Notes: generated by a model from the sequence alone, not told the origin. 64,000 bases of DNA from Diplodia intermedia (GCA_021495925.1 JAKEKT010000029.1:303987-367986); one strand, 5' to 3'. Numbered from the stretch's first letter, positions 10,022-21,715 are shown. A program made the numbers and translations.

Positions 10022-12127
10022 TTACCGAATAACACCGCCCTCAAGGCCCGCGGGCGTTTGCGTCATTGTCTCCCCGCTCTGCTGCTCTGGAGTCTCCGCA
10101 TCCTGAGGCGGTGTGTTCTTGCCCTCCGCCTCGGCCGCCTTTTCCTCCTCCACTGGCTTCTCCGTGATGGGCAGCGCAGGCTCCAGCGACGGCCCCGTGC
10201 TCTTCTCCTCCTCCTTCTTCTCCTCCGCACTATCCTTGTCCAGAACCTTTTCCTTCGCCTTGTCAATGCCCTCCACAACCTTTGTCTTCGCCTTCGCGGC
10301 AACGCCGCTGCCGTTCGCTTGCTTCGCCTTGACCGACGTCTGGCGGCGCGGCGGCGACTTGACGTCGTCCTTCTTCTCGTGCGTCTTGCTGGCGGAAGCC
10401 GCCGTCGGGCGCATCATGCGGGCGAGGAAGCTGTCATCAGGCGCGCGTGCTCCAACGCTGGGCCTGGAGGTGCGCGACTCGGGACGCTTGGCGGTGCTCT
10501 GCGCAGGCAGCGAGGGGCGGGACCCGGCCTTCTTCTCGGCTGCGTTCTTGTGCGCGGCAGCAGTCGTCGTCTTGGACGCGACAGCCGGGGCGCGGGGGGT
10601 CGTGGTCTTGGGCTTAGCGGCAGCCTTCTTCTCCTCGGCCTTTTCAGCCTCGCGCTTCGCAGCCGAAGCAGCAGTGGGCGCAGTCAGATGCGAGGGGAGC
10701 TTGGCGGGGCGCGTGGGCGACTTTGGTCTGGGCTTCGTAAAAGGGGGCGTGGCGTGAGTACCCTTCTTCTCAGCTGCCGGCCTGGACGAAGCGCGCGGCT
10801 TCGCGGCGGAGCTGGAAGTCGCCGACTTGAGCGACGTCCTGCTGGTCCTCTTCGCGGGCTCCTTTGCGGACGAAGTTTTTGATGTCGTGGACTTCGGGGA
10901 AGCGATCGGCGACGTAGGAGTTCCGGGAGGGACGGGAGACTTGCCTCCAGCAGGCTTGCTCTCCTCAGCCGGCGCGGGTGTCTTCTCGGCCTCAGGAACA
11001 GGCTCGGGTGCGACATTGGCCTTCTCCTCAGGCTGGGGCTCAACCTTCTCCTCGGCCTTCTCCTCGGTCTTCTCTTCGGCGGCAGGCGCAGGCGCAGGCG
11101 CCTCCTCCGCGGTCTTCTCAACGCCCAGAGGCTTCAGAGACTCGGTAGGAGGCGGCAGAGCCTCACCACCAGAGACGGCGCTCTCCTCCTTGGGGTCCGA
11201 GGGCTTCATCTCAGCGCTCGCGTCCTCCACATCGGTCTTCTTGTCCGGCTGGGTCATTGTGGGTTCTTCGGCGGGAAGAGCAACGTCCTCCTTCTTTGGC
11301 TCTTCGGCAGCCGGCGGGGGAGCGGTGGTGGCGGGCGTGGGAGTGGTGGCGGTGGCGTCGGAGGCGTCGGACGACTTGTGGTTGGAGTCCGCCTTCTTCT
11401 CCTCGGCGGCAATCTCGACGCGCTTCAGGCCCTTGGCGGCTTCCTCGAGGAAGTTGCGCGCGTTTTCGTTCGTGGCCTCCGCCTTGGGGCCGGGCTCGCT
11501 TGCCTTCTTGGCGTCCTGCCACTTGTTGTCGTCATTGTCGATGAAGGTGCCCATCGCATTGTCCTCCTTGATCTCCATGAAGGGCGTGTTGGTGGGGCCA
11601 GTGAAGACGGCGTTCTCGGGCACCGTCTCCTGGATGTCGACGCTGGCGCGGCGGTGGTCGGCCTCGGAGGACACGGTGTGCCGGAGCTCCTCCAGCACCT
11701 CGGAGTCGCGGTTCGGATCGAGACTCATGCTGCCGCGGCGCTGGGTGACGGTGCTGCCGCCGGACTCGGAGGGAGCGGCCGCCCTGAGGGCAGCGATTGC
11801 GCCGGTGGGCGGGCTCGCGATGGGGCTGTCGCCGGGGCTCTCGACCGCCGGGCTGCCAACGGCCGGGCTCTCGACGCCGTTCTCGCCGTTCTCGCCGTTC
11901 TCGCCGGGCATGCTGGTGGGAGGCGAGTCAAAGGGGCCGACGGAAATGAAGCTGGCGCGCACCTTGGAGGTCGGGCGCGAATTGGACTCGCTGCTGCGGA
12001 CGGAGGGTGAGCCGGGGGTGGGCGAACGGCCACGAGCTTCAGGGGATGCAGAACGTTCGGGATGCGAGCTCTCAAACATAGCACGGAGTGATCTCACGCC
12101 GCCGCCGCCAGGCAGATTCGATGACAT
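10022..12127 (-). CDS. Large disordered K/E/P/A-rich protein with VRSLRAMFE motif
   Basis: A single frame of 701 codons from the ATG at 12127, the first ATG of the frame. The N-terminus MSSNLPGGGGVRSLRAMFE is followed by SP/TP-rich sequence with GENGENGENG repeats. The middle is acidic and then strongly basic, rich in Lys, Ala and Pro. A short ordered-looking island reading DDSFLARMMRPTAASASKT lies near residue 570. The protein is predicted to be almost entirely disordered, apart from Lys/Glu-rich stretches that could be helical. Proteins of this style are common in Pezizomycotina and are usually annotated as hypothetical or mucin-like. It has many possible CDK-type SP/TP sites. No biochemical role can be given. 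Confidence 0.78.
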   Translation of the reverse strand: MSSNLPGGGGVRSLRAMFESSHPERSASPEARGRSPTPGSPSVRSSESNSRPTSKVRASFISVGPFDSPPTSMPGENGENGENGVESPAVGSPAVESPGDSPIASPPTGAIAALRAAAPSESGGSTVTQRRGSMSLDPNRDSEVLEELRHTVSSEADHRRASVDIQETVPENAVFTGPTNTPFMEIKEDNAMGTFIDNDDNKWQDAKKASEPGPKAEATNENARNFLEEAAKGLKRVEIAAEEKKADSNHKSSDASDATATTPTPATTAPPPAAEEPKKEDVALPAEEPTMTQPDKKTDVEDASAEMKPSDPKEESAVSGGEALPPPTESLKPLGVEKTAEEAPAPAPAAEEKTEEKAEEKVEPQPEEKANVAPEPVPEAEKTPAPAEESKPAGGKSPVPPGTPTSPIASPKSTTSKTSSAKEPAKRTSRTSLKSATSSSAAKPRASSRPAAEKKGTHATPPFTKPRPKSPTRPAKLPSHLTAPTAASAAKREAEKAEEKKAAAKPKTTTPRAPAVASKTTTAAAHKNAAEKKAGSRPSLPAQSTAKRPESRTSRPSVGARAPDDSFLARMMRPTAASASKTHEKKDDVKSPPRRQTSVKAKQANGSGVAAKAKTKVVEGIDKAKEKVLDKDSAEEKKEEEKSTGPSLEPALPITEKPVEEEKAAEAEGKNTPPQDAETPEQQSGETMTQTPAGLEGGVIR

Positions 12128-14169
12128 GGCTGCGGTTGCGAGAGGGGGAATCAGTGGGTGTGGACGCGGGAGAGGAACTGTGGCTAGGACGACGGGGACA
12201 TAGTAAAGCGTGACGCGGGCGGGCGGTGGGCAGGGCGTGGGCACCAAACGGTGGCCGGGCGCCGATGTGAAACGCGGGTTTCAGACCGGGGGGCAGTGGG
12301 TAGGATGTGCACTCACAATGCGCAACAGATGCGTGTGCGACTACGGGCGCATAACCCAGCTCTCGAGATGGGCAAAACGGTGTTGTTGACGGGAAGCGGG
12401 CGGCTTGTCGTCGTTGAAACTAATTCCAGGGTTCGATCGCAGCAGCTAGCGACGCCATCGATGGCCGCCCCCTATGACGACGCCGCCTCCCTTCGCCCAG
12501 ATCAATTGACTGACGCTCAAATTACTGTGCCGAACCGCCCCAGATGCGGGCCCAATGACGTCCCGCCCGCCGACGACGCGCCCACCTCACCTCATGGCCG
12601 GAGCCTCGCAATCACCTGCGCTTGCTGCCCGGCGAGGCGGCGCATGTCCCAGCTAGCTGCAACAAACGAGCATGCAGAGGCATGGATTGATGCGCACGCC
12701 GCGCGAGCTGCCGGAGCGCGAAGCCAGGCACGGCGCGGCCGCTGCAAGACTCATGTCGCCCAGCCCTGGCCCGCATCATCGAGCTGCCACCCAGGCTCCC
12801 CCGATTCGGAGCGAGGACCGGCAGTCAGACACACCCACCTCGCGGTGGGGAGAGGCACGGAGCTCATGGTTCATCAAACGGTCCAGCCCTACGCCCGCTT
12901 CACCATTGCCATTGCCAATGCGCCGGGCGCAGGACCCCTCCCCTTCTCCGGGCTCCGCCCCTATATTGATTGCAGGAGCATTCTGGCAGACCGACTAGTA
13001 GGTACTCCCTCCCCATCACATGCCCGGCGAGCCAAAAAATGAGAGCGATCGCCATTGCGCGCAGCCCGCCCGATCTGTGCCAGGGATCCGGTCCCATTTC
13101 CCGAACCGCACGCCCAGCCCGATTCTTCGAGCGCGAACGTCCTTCATACTGGCTCCCCGTCGAATGGGAACACCATCCGCCCTTCTGCTTTCCTTTAACC
13201 GCACCCGCCGCCCGGACTGACTTTCCCGAACAGACTTCCTGGCCAGGGGGGGCCCCGGTGCGCTGGAAGGGGAAATGAGAGTTAAGGTTACGAATGATTT
13301 GCATTGCGGTAGCAGCCGCCGCGGCCGCCGCTCGTGGGGACCGCCGCGCCAGTCTTCTGCGTTATTGCAAACGCGCCACTGCAATGAAAGAATGTCGTGT
13401 TCTCCAATGGCGTCGCCTGCCGGCTCACGCGGGAGGAGTAGTGTGTGGAGAGAGGACTGTGCGTTTGCTCGTCCGTTTGCCTACCTAGGCCACTTGCAGC
13501 CCTGTCTCATTTCGTTCAGCCTTTCGTCTCCCAAACCAATGGGCGCGCCAAGCAGCACAACACCCAGAGATTCCCTTCGCCATGTGTTGCGCTGAGTAGG
13601 CTGGAGGGAAGAACTTGTGTTCTCCCAGTTATCCCGCCTCGATGGATGACGTGTCCAGTTGACGTTGGAATAACATGTTTCAAACCTTCCTAATGCAGTC
13701 TCAGCCTGTCGCACCGAACGGGAAAAAAGCAAGTGCTACATGTGTCGATCAGGAGCACTTCTGACACACCACAGCTCGCCCAGTCACGAACGCCCTCCGG
13801 GAGAAAGCCCGGATCGACCAGAAAGTCGCAACACATGGTGATATCCATTGACTTGATGAGGTACATACTTCTTTGAACGGGAAAAAGGGAAGCAAAAAGA
13901 TAACGCCTGTATCGATGCACTTACCCATACCGACCACGGGGTGCCAATGGTCGAAATTGACCACCTCAATTCCTTCAGACAAGTCTTCGAGCCCAACCAA
14001 ACACTCTATCTTCTGTACATTGGGCAGCGCATCCCTGCTTGCCCACGTGGTGGCCATGCACCACCTCTAGTTCAACAGTGCGCCCGAGAGCGCGGACCCA
14101 CATTGGCGGGCCCAGCCATCAATAATGATATACACACTCTTTCGAGCAAAGGCCGAGACATGTCCCGTC
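12128..14169. other. 2.0 kb intergenic stretch
   Basis: No supported gene. The upstream half should contain the promoter of the 701-residue protein. A 263-codon plus-strand frame at 12251 starts with GTG, has no recognisable domain and is not accepted. The right end includes the 3' region of the ABC transporter. Composition is mixed, with no repeat recognised. Confidence 0.6.
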
Positions 14170-17100
14170 TCATCTAGTCTCCACAAGCAGTAGATGCATG
14201 CTAGCGTACGCGAGAACAACGAAGACGCCGCAGAAAACAGCGAGTCCAACCGCATCCTGCCACAACGCGAGCACGTTAAAACCAAAGCTGCTAAGAATAG
14301 CAGAGCCTGGAACTTCGATGTCGAGACCGTACTTGTGGTCCACGAGGGAAAGGTACTTGACCTCGTTGACAATCAGACCCTCGAAGCCATAGTGGAAGAT
14401 AGACAACTGCAGGACTTGTTAGCAACTTGCAACTAGCGCCAAATACATTGTGACGATAAGCTTACCGACTGCAGCCACAAAGCAGACTTCGGAATGGTCT
14501 CGTGGTTGAGAAGGAATCCTCCAAACAGCAGCGAGAAGAGCATGACCAGCGTAGCAATGAGATTTGCCACACCCTGGTTTCTAACGATGATGCCGATGAA
14601 GAGGCAGATGTTCGCCGCTGCCAGATTGAACAAGGTCAAGAACAGCATGAACTTCCAGAACTCAGCTGCAGCTGGAATGAGACCGGTCATGGGGTACACG
14701 ATGGCGCCCATGATGATCGGCGGCAACAGGCGCAGCGGGATGATGTCGAACAGGACCTTCGCAGCGAAATAAGCGATAGGCTTGTAGTAACCTTTGGCGC
14801 GCTCGCGCATGAAAATCAGGCGTTCGGGAGCGAAGACGGTAAGCGACGTCAGGGTGCTGAAACCGAAGAGGGCGAGCAGGAAGAAGAACAGACCCAAGCG
14901 GTTCTGGAAACCCTTGATGTCGTCCGTGAGGCCGTAGAAGAGGTACCCGATTAGGACAGCAAGAACGATCGCGATGGCGTAGTGGGTCAGCATGAGCAGC
15001 GGGTTGCGGTAAAGGTTACGCCAGGTCCGCTTGGACAAGATGACGAACTGGCTGAATACACCAACCTTGCGGTAGCCCTTAACCTTGTAGCTGCTGCTGC
15101 TCCCGGAGCTAGAATCGTTGTGTCCGTTCGCACTGTGGGAGCCCATGATGGTCGTGTAGATGTCCTCGTGAAGGGCTTCGGCGACGTCCGAGCGCGAGTA
15201 GGTGGCAACAAGGGTGTCGAGATCAGTGCCAGTGCTTCCCTCAGCAGCCGGGGGGATTTGGTCCGGGTCTTCCAAGATCTGCGGCGGCGGAGCCCCCTGC
15301 TGTCGGTGCAGCCGAATATTGTCTCTCTCGGTTTCAGCAATTGATTCATCGTCAGTCTTGGGCGTCGGAGGTTGCTCATAACCGCTCTTCTTGCGGGTGA
15401 AGAGCTGGCGTTCTTGCTGCTGTCTGATCGAAGCCCTCCTCTTGTTCTTGGGTCGGGTGCTTGCTGACTCGCTACCTTGCTCCTGATCGATGCTCATGTT
15501 GGAAATGCTCGGAATCGATTTCACCCCAATTGCGCTGCTAGCCCTGGTCGGGAAATCATCGCGGGACGCAAAAAGAGAGCTGTTCTCATCAATCGGAACA
15601 CGAGGTGTAGAAGCATGCATCGTGAGATCGACGAGGAAATCGGCGATGTTGAATCCGGGAGGGCAGGAATATCCAACGTTGTCAAAGTAGGCTTGGCAGT
15701 TCGCAAAAGGTCCGGAGTAGACGGTCCTTCCCTTGGCAAGCAGGATGAGCTGATCGAAAAGGGCGACAATGTTCGATCTCGGCTGGTGGATCGTGAAGAC
15801 CACAGTCCTGTTGTACGTCTTGACCAGGTTGACCAGGCACTCGACCACATTGAAGGCGTTGTAGGCGTCCAGACCGCTAGTAGGCTCATCGAGGAACAGA
15901 ATACTGGGGCTCGTAACCAGCTCGCAGGCGATTCCAACACGGCGTTTTTCACCACCCGAGATGCCGCGGCCGCTTCCTTCCTCCGAACCGATCATCTGGT
16001 GGCGAATCGGGTAGATTCCCAGCTGCTTTTCAATATCCTCTACCCTCTGTTCCTTTGCAGCGCGGCTCATTTCCTTTGGCAGACGGAGAAGGGCAGAGTC
16101 CATAATCGTCTCATGAACCGTCAAAGTGGGTAGGAGAGCATCTTCCTGATCAACGAATCCGATAACGCTTCTGAAATCGTCATTCGGGATCTTTTCGCCA
16201 TTGACGTAGATGTCGCCGTAGATGTGGCCACGCTTGTTCTTCCTGGCCAGAATATCCAAGAAAGTAGTCTTTCCAGCACCGGAAGCACCCATGATCGCCA
16301 TGAGTTCTCCGGGACGGACGGCACCCTGGATGTTTGAGAGAATCTGCTTGCCATTGAGTTGGTACGACACATTTTCGAAGTGGAGCGCAGCGGGCTTGTG
16401 GTCCGCAATGAGCTTCATGGCCTCGTCGTCCTCATCGTCGGTCAAATGAATTGGGCCCCAACCTTGCGCAGCGTTTCTCCTGGAGAGGATCCACACAAGG
16501 AGGATGACAGCCACGAGGAACAGAGCACATCCTGCGATCACACCAGCAATCAAGGGCGTGTTGATTGTCTTCACGGGGCGCTCATAACCAGGGAGCTCGG
16601 TCTCGTGCAAGCACTCGCCAGAGTGACAGCGCAAGGTAATACTCTCGTCGCCGAAGACGCTTGCAATCAAGTCGTTCATGGCCGGCTCGGAGAACAAACT
16701 GCCATCCTCGGTGCTGCCGCCATCGGTCGAGATGGTCTTGAAAGTCGCCGGGCCCTTGATGGACTCATCCAGGAACTCGCCAATGTCGATAGAGCCTTCC
16801 TCTCCGCAGAGCATCCTCCCAGGGATACACGAGCACTTGACATTCTCACAGCGGTATTTGGTAGTGTTCCGGTTCGACTCTTGGTTGACGGTGAAGCCGC
16901 AGGTATCAAGGGAGCAGTAGAAAGACTCCTTCTGGTCGACCCAGACTACGGGCTGTCAGTGGCAATCTCTGGGAGAAATGTGAGGACATACATTGGAAGT
17001 TGCACTCCTCGGTCTCTGCATTGCAGGCGAAGGTGGCCTGCGGCTTCTGATCCTTCAGCTGGTCCAGGATCTTGCGGTTTGTGATGTCGCACATCTGGTA

Positions 17101-17553
17101 GTTCTCCTTGACGACAAGCCCCTCGCGGTAGCAAACACCGTCGACGCCCTCGGGCATCAGGGCGTTACATGCCTGGTTGGTGGCGCAGACGTTGCAATTG
17201 ATTCCTTCCCAGCCCTCTCTGCAGTCGCACCGTGCGCCCTCACGAGGCGCCCGGTCTCTGCCGTCAGCGAGCGAGCCGCAGACGGGATCAGAGCAGTCGT
17301 TGCCTCCGAAGCCGGGCGGACACACGCAGCGGCCATTGCTCTTGCTGCAGCCGGCGAATTGATGGCACGGGAACTGCTCGAGGTTGCAGTTGAAGCACGG
17401 CGGGCAGCCGTCGGGACGGTCGTCATAGACGGAGAAGGGGTCCTGCAGCATGTCGTTGCTGGTGTGGTTGGCAAAGGTGCGCTGGGCGGCGGCAATGCTG
17501 GAGAGGGCGGCAGCGGCCGCCAGCAAGTGGGAAGCCCATCGGGGCGAGCGCAT
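14170..17553 (-). CDS. ADP1: ADP1-like ABCG transporter with EGF-like domain
   Basis: Three exons on the minus strand, 17553-16992, 16945-14466 and 14406-14170, join to 1092 codons plus stop. The product has a signal peptide and a cysteine-rich extracellular part with EGF-like modules (CVCPPGFGGNDC, CDCREGWEGINC). A transmembrane helix at about 319-341 is followed by one ABC cassette: Walker A GASGAGKTT at about 407-415, signature GISGGEKRR at about 515-523, Walker B SILFLDEP at about 535-542. A disordered linker and a C-terminal six-helix ABCG membrane domain complete it. Exon 3 supplies the conserved NEVKYLSL segment and the last helix. Architecture and length match fungal Adp1, a half-size ABCG transporter of unknown substrate. 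It diverges from an aminotransferase gene 762 bases away. Confidence 0.9.
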
Positions 17554-18315
17554 GGTGGTGGTGGTTGCGGGCGTGGCCCAAGCTGCGCGTTGCGGCGAAG
17601 CTCTCGAGTCGCGATGCAGCTGCCTGGCGTTGGGGTGGCGCGACGCTGGGGATGCAAGAGGGACGACGCGACGGCGGCGTGACGAAAAGATTTGGCACGG
17701 CGGGTAGCTCGGGCTCAGCGGAGTGCGATCCGGCGCGAACTGGGTGATGGCTGATGGCGGTGAAGCTGGCGATGGTGTGGAGACTCTGCGGGGAGCGCTG
17801 CTTCATTACGGCCAGCGCCGCCCAGGCGCCTCGGCTGAGCACTGAGCACCAGCACTGCCCCCAGGCCGCCTTCCCACCCTGACGCGCTGCCTGTGTCGAC
17901 TTCCTTCGCTCGCAACCGCGCCAACCGCGGCGCCGCCCGCGTGTCGCTTGCATGCGTCTGGGGGGGCCAAGAGCCGGAACGGGGGGCATCAGGTGGTCAG
18001 CGAGGCCCAGTTGAGCCTCGCGATCGCCGGTTCACGCGACGTGCGATCGTCGGTCAGCGCGCCCGACAGCAGCACCGCTCCGGCACACCGGGGCTGCGGC
18101 GACAACGGCTGCGGCGCTTGGCTGCTCCGCTGTGCCGCTCGCCCTGACCCGCGGCCCTGCAGCTGCACGACACGCTATAAGCTGCTCTCCCAGCTCCTGC
18201 TTCGTCCTCAACGCGAATCACGCTCGACTCTCGTGATCGCTGGATCGCTCGCCTGCTCCAACCAGAGCGCCCGCTGCCCTGTTCTCGCGAGCTCTGTCGA
18301 TCAGCCGTCGTCATC
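17554..18315. promoter_or_regulatory. Shared promoter region, ABC transporter and aminotransferase
   Basis: 762 bases between two divergent start codons. GC-rich with no open frame of interest. It must contain both promoters; no specific binding site is claimed. Confidence 0.5.
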
Positions 18316-19858
18316 ATGGTGAAGCTGGAGCCCTTTGGAGTCGAGGAGGTAGGTCTCGCCGTTTCTGCGCAATTTTCATCGCCCTTGTTCCGTTGGTTCC
18401 GTCAGTCCCGGTCTTTCTGTCATTGTCTCTGTCTCTGTCTCTGTCTCTGCCATTGGGCCCACGTTCGTACGGAGTGGAGTCACGTCTTCAGCTGCCAAGC
18501 ACATGCTAAGCTGGGCCGGAGAAGCGGTATACACAATTGTCGTACCATGTCGCCGAGACGTCCGCTCATCCCTTCACGAATCAGTCGTGATGCTTTTGGA
18601 CGGTAGCACTGATTCGTGTAGTGGATGGACGCCCATGAGAACTCCGCCAAATACAATCTCGCCGAGACCTGTTGTGCATCCATTTCCATCGAGCAGTTGC
18701 AATCCCTCGCTGAGGATCCCGCCGAGAAGGCAGTCAACATCCTGACAACCTCCGAAAAGCTCACCTATGGCGCAATCCGTGGCAGCGAGCTTCTGCGGAA
18801 GAACCTCTCAAACCTCTACTCCTCGAGGGCGGCATCTCGCTTGCCTGAGGATAATATATTGATTACTCCGGGTGCTATTATGGCTAACACCCTCGTCTTC
18901 TACGCCCTTGTCGGGCCAGGAGACCATGTCATTGTCCACCACCCGACATACCAGCAGCTCTACGAGGTCCCGAAGAGCTTAGGCGCCGAAGTGGACCTCT
19001 GGGAAGCCAAGGCCGAGAACGACTGGGTACCGGATCTGGAAGAGTTGAAGGCTTTGGTGCGGCCAAACACCAAACTCATCGTAGTCAAGTACGCAGTCGC
19101 TTCTCGAGTGATTAAATACCATTTCCTAACCACCGCAACCCCCCAGCAACCCCAACAACCCCACCGGCGCCATCCTTCCCAAGTCTCTCCTGCAGAACCT
19201 CGTCGACTACGCCGAAACCAAATCCATCACCATCCTCAGCGACGAAGTCTACCGCCCCATCTTCCACAGCATCTCCCCCATCGACGACGCCTTCCCGCCC
19301 TCGATCCTCTCCCTCGGCTACTCGCGCACCATCGCCACCGGCTCGATGTCCAAGGCCTACAGCCTCGCCGGCATCCGCGTCGGCTGGATCGCCGCGCGCG
19401 ACCCGGCCGTCGTCGCCCGGCTCGCGGCCGCCCGCCACTACACGACCATCAGCGTCAGCAGCCTGGATCAGCAGGTCGCCGCGCGCGCCCTCGGCCCCGC
19501 CACCGTGCACGCCCTGCTCGCCCGCAACATCGGCCTCGCCAAGGTCAACCTCGAGCTGCTCGACAGGTTCGTCGTCAAGCACGACGACGTCGTCGAGTGG
19601 GCGAAGCCGAAGGCCGGCACCACGGCCTTCTTGCGCTTCCATCGCGACGGCGAGCCGGTGGACGCGGCCAAGTTTTGCGAGACGTTGCTGGCCGAGACGG
19701 GCGCGCTGTTTGTGCCCGGCCCCGCGTGCTTTGGGGAGAGGTTTCCGGGCTATGTGAGGGTCGGTTTTTGCTGCGAGACGGGGGTGCTGAAGGAGGGGTT
19801 GGAGAAGGTGAGACTTTGGATGAAGAAGAATTATGATGATGTGCCACTGGCGGCGTAG
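18316..19858 (+). CDS. PLP-dependent class I/II aminotransferase
   Basis: Exons 18316-18348, 18622-19088 and 19147-19858 join to 403 codons plus stop; the first intron (273 nt) follows codon 11. Fold-type I signatures are clear: the NNPNNPTG substrate-binding loop at residues 167-174, ILSDEVYRPI downstream, and the cofactor site SMSKAYSLAGIRVGW with the PLP lysine at about 236. The C-terminal PGYVRVGFCCETG supplies the conserved arginine. The length is normal for the aspartate aminotransferase superfamily. Substrate cannot be decided from sequence; it falls in the broad group that includes bacterial and fungal secondary-metabolism aminotransferases. No signal peptide, so probably cytosolic. 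It sits head-to-head with the ABC transporter. Confidence 0.9.
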
Positions 19859-20389
19859 GAGGTGAAAGTATCCTCGGTCGGTGAGAGTGTCCTTGGACTG
19901 CGTTGGGTGAGGTGATGGAAAGGGCAGGAACGAGTTTTTGGGCAAAAAAGAAAGAAAAAAAAAGAGGGTGGTAGTAGCCAGTCTCCCCATTCTCAGCCGC
20001 CAGTACGGAGATTCGAACTCGTGCAATATACTGGGACCTACAATGCCTGTGGACAGGGGCGGCAACCTGATGATCTGCGGGGTTCCAAATGGTTGCTTGT
20101 GCACCGAGTCTCTTGAACGACTCGGCCACTCTGACAGATCCGACCGCTGGGCCAGCTAGTACCGACAGTTGAAATGACAGACAGCATATATAACCCAAAA
20201 CAAATCCACCTCATGTTCCAATTTCCTGTCGTCGCAGCGTCGCGCTCACGCGCACCGGAGAGGATCCCCAGAATATCTACAAATGCCCACCTCGATTTCC
20301 ACGGAGATTTCCACCCACCGACCCTGCCAGCCATCTCAACTTCGCCACGAAACCTTCCATGACCCCGGCTCCCTTGCTTCTCCGCTACA
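19859..20389. other. Intergenic with tRNA-like sequence
   Basis: 531 bases between the aminotransferase and the RNase H gene. The only structure noticed is the tRNA-like relic on the minus strand listed separately. Confidence 0.6.
19999..20135 (-). other. tRNA-like relic (Ser/Leu type)
   Basis: Read on the minus strand, GTCAGAG is followed by TGGCCGAGTCGTTCAAGAG, a good match to an A box and D arm of Ser/Leu tRNAs. About 110 nt later comes AGTTCGAATCT, resembling a B box. The candidate acceptor halves GTCAGAG and TACTGGC pair at six of seven positions, counting two G-U wobbles. However, the T stem pairs at only three of five positions and no anticodon stem can be drawn. It may be a decayed tRNA or a tRNA-derived repeat; an active tRNA with a long intron is less likely. 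Confidence 0.35.
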
Positions 20390-21263
20390 ATGGCCAAAAC
20401 ACAGCACTATCTCTACAACAGACGCGGTGAGCGTGCTCCTGCCAACATCAACTATCACGTAACGCGATCTGGACGCGTCCCTGCCACCATCATCAAGGAA
20501 AGCCGTGAAGACGCGCTCGCCCATGCTGAAAAATCATGCTGGCCGCATCCGAAAGGCCATGTCTCATTTTACGCCGACGCGTCAAAGAGGGATGTCAAGC
20601 GCAGCAAAGCCACCACGTCTAGTGGCATCTCCAAGAAAACCCCCAGACAGTTCGGTACGGCTGTATGTGTGACTTGGCGCCCTATCCCCAACGACTGCGA
20701 CCAGTGGGACAGATGCGTCGTGAAAACGTTCTGGCTTGACGACAGCAACGCCGCCGAGGTTTACGCAGCTTTTGTGGCTGTCCACATCGCAATTGACGAG
20801 TCTGCCTGGGTAAACTCCTGTACCCTATCTTCCCTAACCTACCTGTGCAATGTTTTACGATTGTGTCACGAGAGAAACAAGATAATACTCTCAATTCCGC
20901 TAGGATCCCGAAGTCCACACTGTCGTCATATACACCGATTCAGTCGCACTTCTCATGGCTTTGGAGGAATTTGACCGGACTGATGACGGGGAATGGGCTG
21001 TACTGTACAAAGAATCTCGCATTGACGTGCGCGAACTGTGGAAGCTGGCAGATGCTCTGGATACTCTTGTTCACAAGTGTGGCAAAAAAGTAGAGATGCG
21101 CTGGGTGCCATCCCACGTCGCTGGAGAGAGCTTCGGTAATTGGCTGGCGGATAGGTATGCCAGAAAAGCAGCGGGCGAGGAGGCTAGGAAGATGGGAAGC
21201 CCTAGCCTTGGATCCCAGGACTACGCCGCTGAAGAAGTGACGTGGTACATGCATTGCCATTAA
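20390..21263 (+). CDS. Stand-alone RNase H type-1 domain protein
   Basis: Exons 20390-20809 and 20904-21263 join to 259 codons plus stop across a 94-nt intron with a YAG acceptor. All four catalytic acidic positions of the RNase H1 family are visible: FYADAS, AAEVYA, IYTDS and the NWLAD motif that follows WVPSHVAGE; the histidine loop (PSHVAG) is present. The N-terminal 70 residues are basic and unrecognised. There is no reverse transcriptase, integrase or gag sequence nearby. Family knowledge: many filamentous fungi carry such solo RNase H genes, plausibly derived from non-LTR elements. A MITE-like element and a tRNA-like relic flank it. Likely a domesticated or captured nuclease; the active site appears intact. 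Confidence 0.8.
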
Positions 21264-21627
21264 CGATGGCGTGTGGTCATGCATCGGGCACTGGGAGGCC
21301 TACAGTGGATTACAGTGGTGGACTACAGTGGTAAAGCAAGAAACTCTGTCCAATTAAGTATACAATTCCAGACAACACCAACCCAACCATGCCAGATGGT
21401 CCCGAACTTCAGCCTCGCCAGCTTCGATTCTGGTTGACTTAAGGCATCTTCGAGTTGTGACTGATACTTCCTCTTCTTCTTCTTCTTCTTCTTCTTCTTC
21501 TTCTTCCTCGGCGGTGGTGGTGATATCTCTCTTTCCAGGGTGACCGGCTCCAACATGCTCAAGATTTGTGGTCGGTGAGCGAGCGGGCTGTGACGTCAAG
21601 GCCGGGCCATTAGACCGATTTCGCAAG

Positions 21628-21652
21628 AGCTGAACCACCCCCTGGTTCAGCT
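21628..21652. repeat. Perfect 10-bp palindrome in the MITE
   Basis: AGCTGAACCA and its exact complement are separated by five C bases. It directly follows the left terminal repeat. Confidence 0.8.
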
Positions 21653-21715
21653 TATCAAGGGCGGATTCATCTAGATGGGGTATCGTATGAGGGTTGGAGG
21701 CCGTTCTAGCGTAGC

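Noticed and set aside
10827..12203. 458-codon frame antisense to the 701-residue protein
   Set aside because: A shadow of strong third-codon GC bias on the opposite strand; its protein is Ser/Ala/Gly repeats without a domain.
12251..13042. 263-codon plus-strand open frame
   Set aside because: It starts with GTG, has no domain, lacks intron signals and lies in a promoter-like GC-rich region.
14170..19858. A secondary-metabolite gene cluster
   Set aside because: Only one transporter and one aminotransferase; no backbone enzyme (PKS, NRPS, terpene cyclase) or pathway regulator is nearby.
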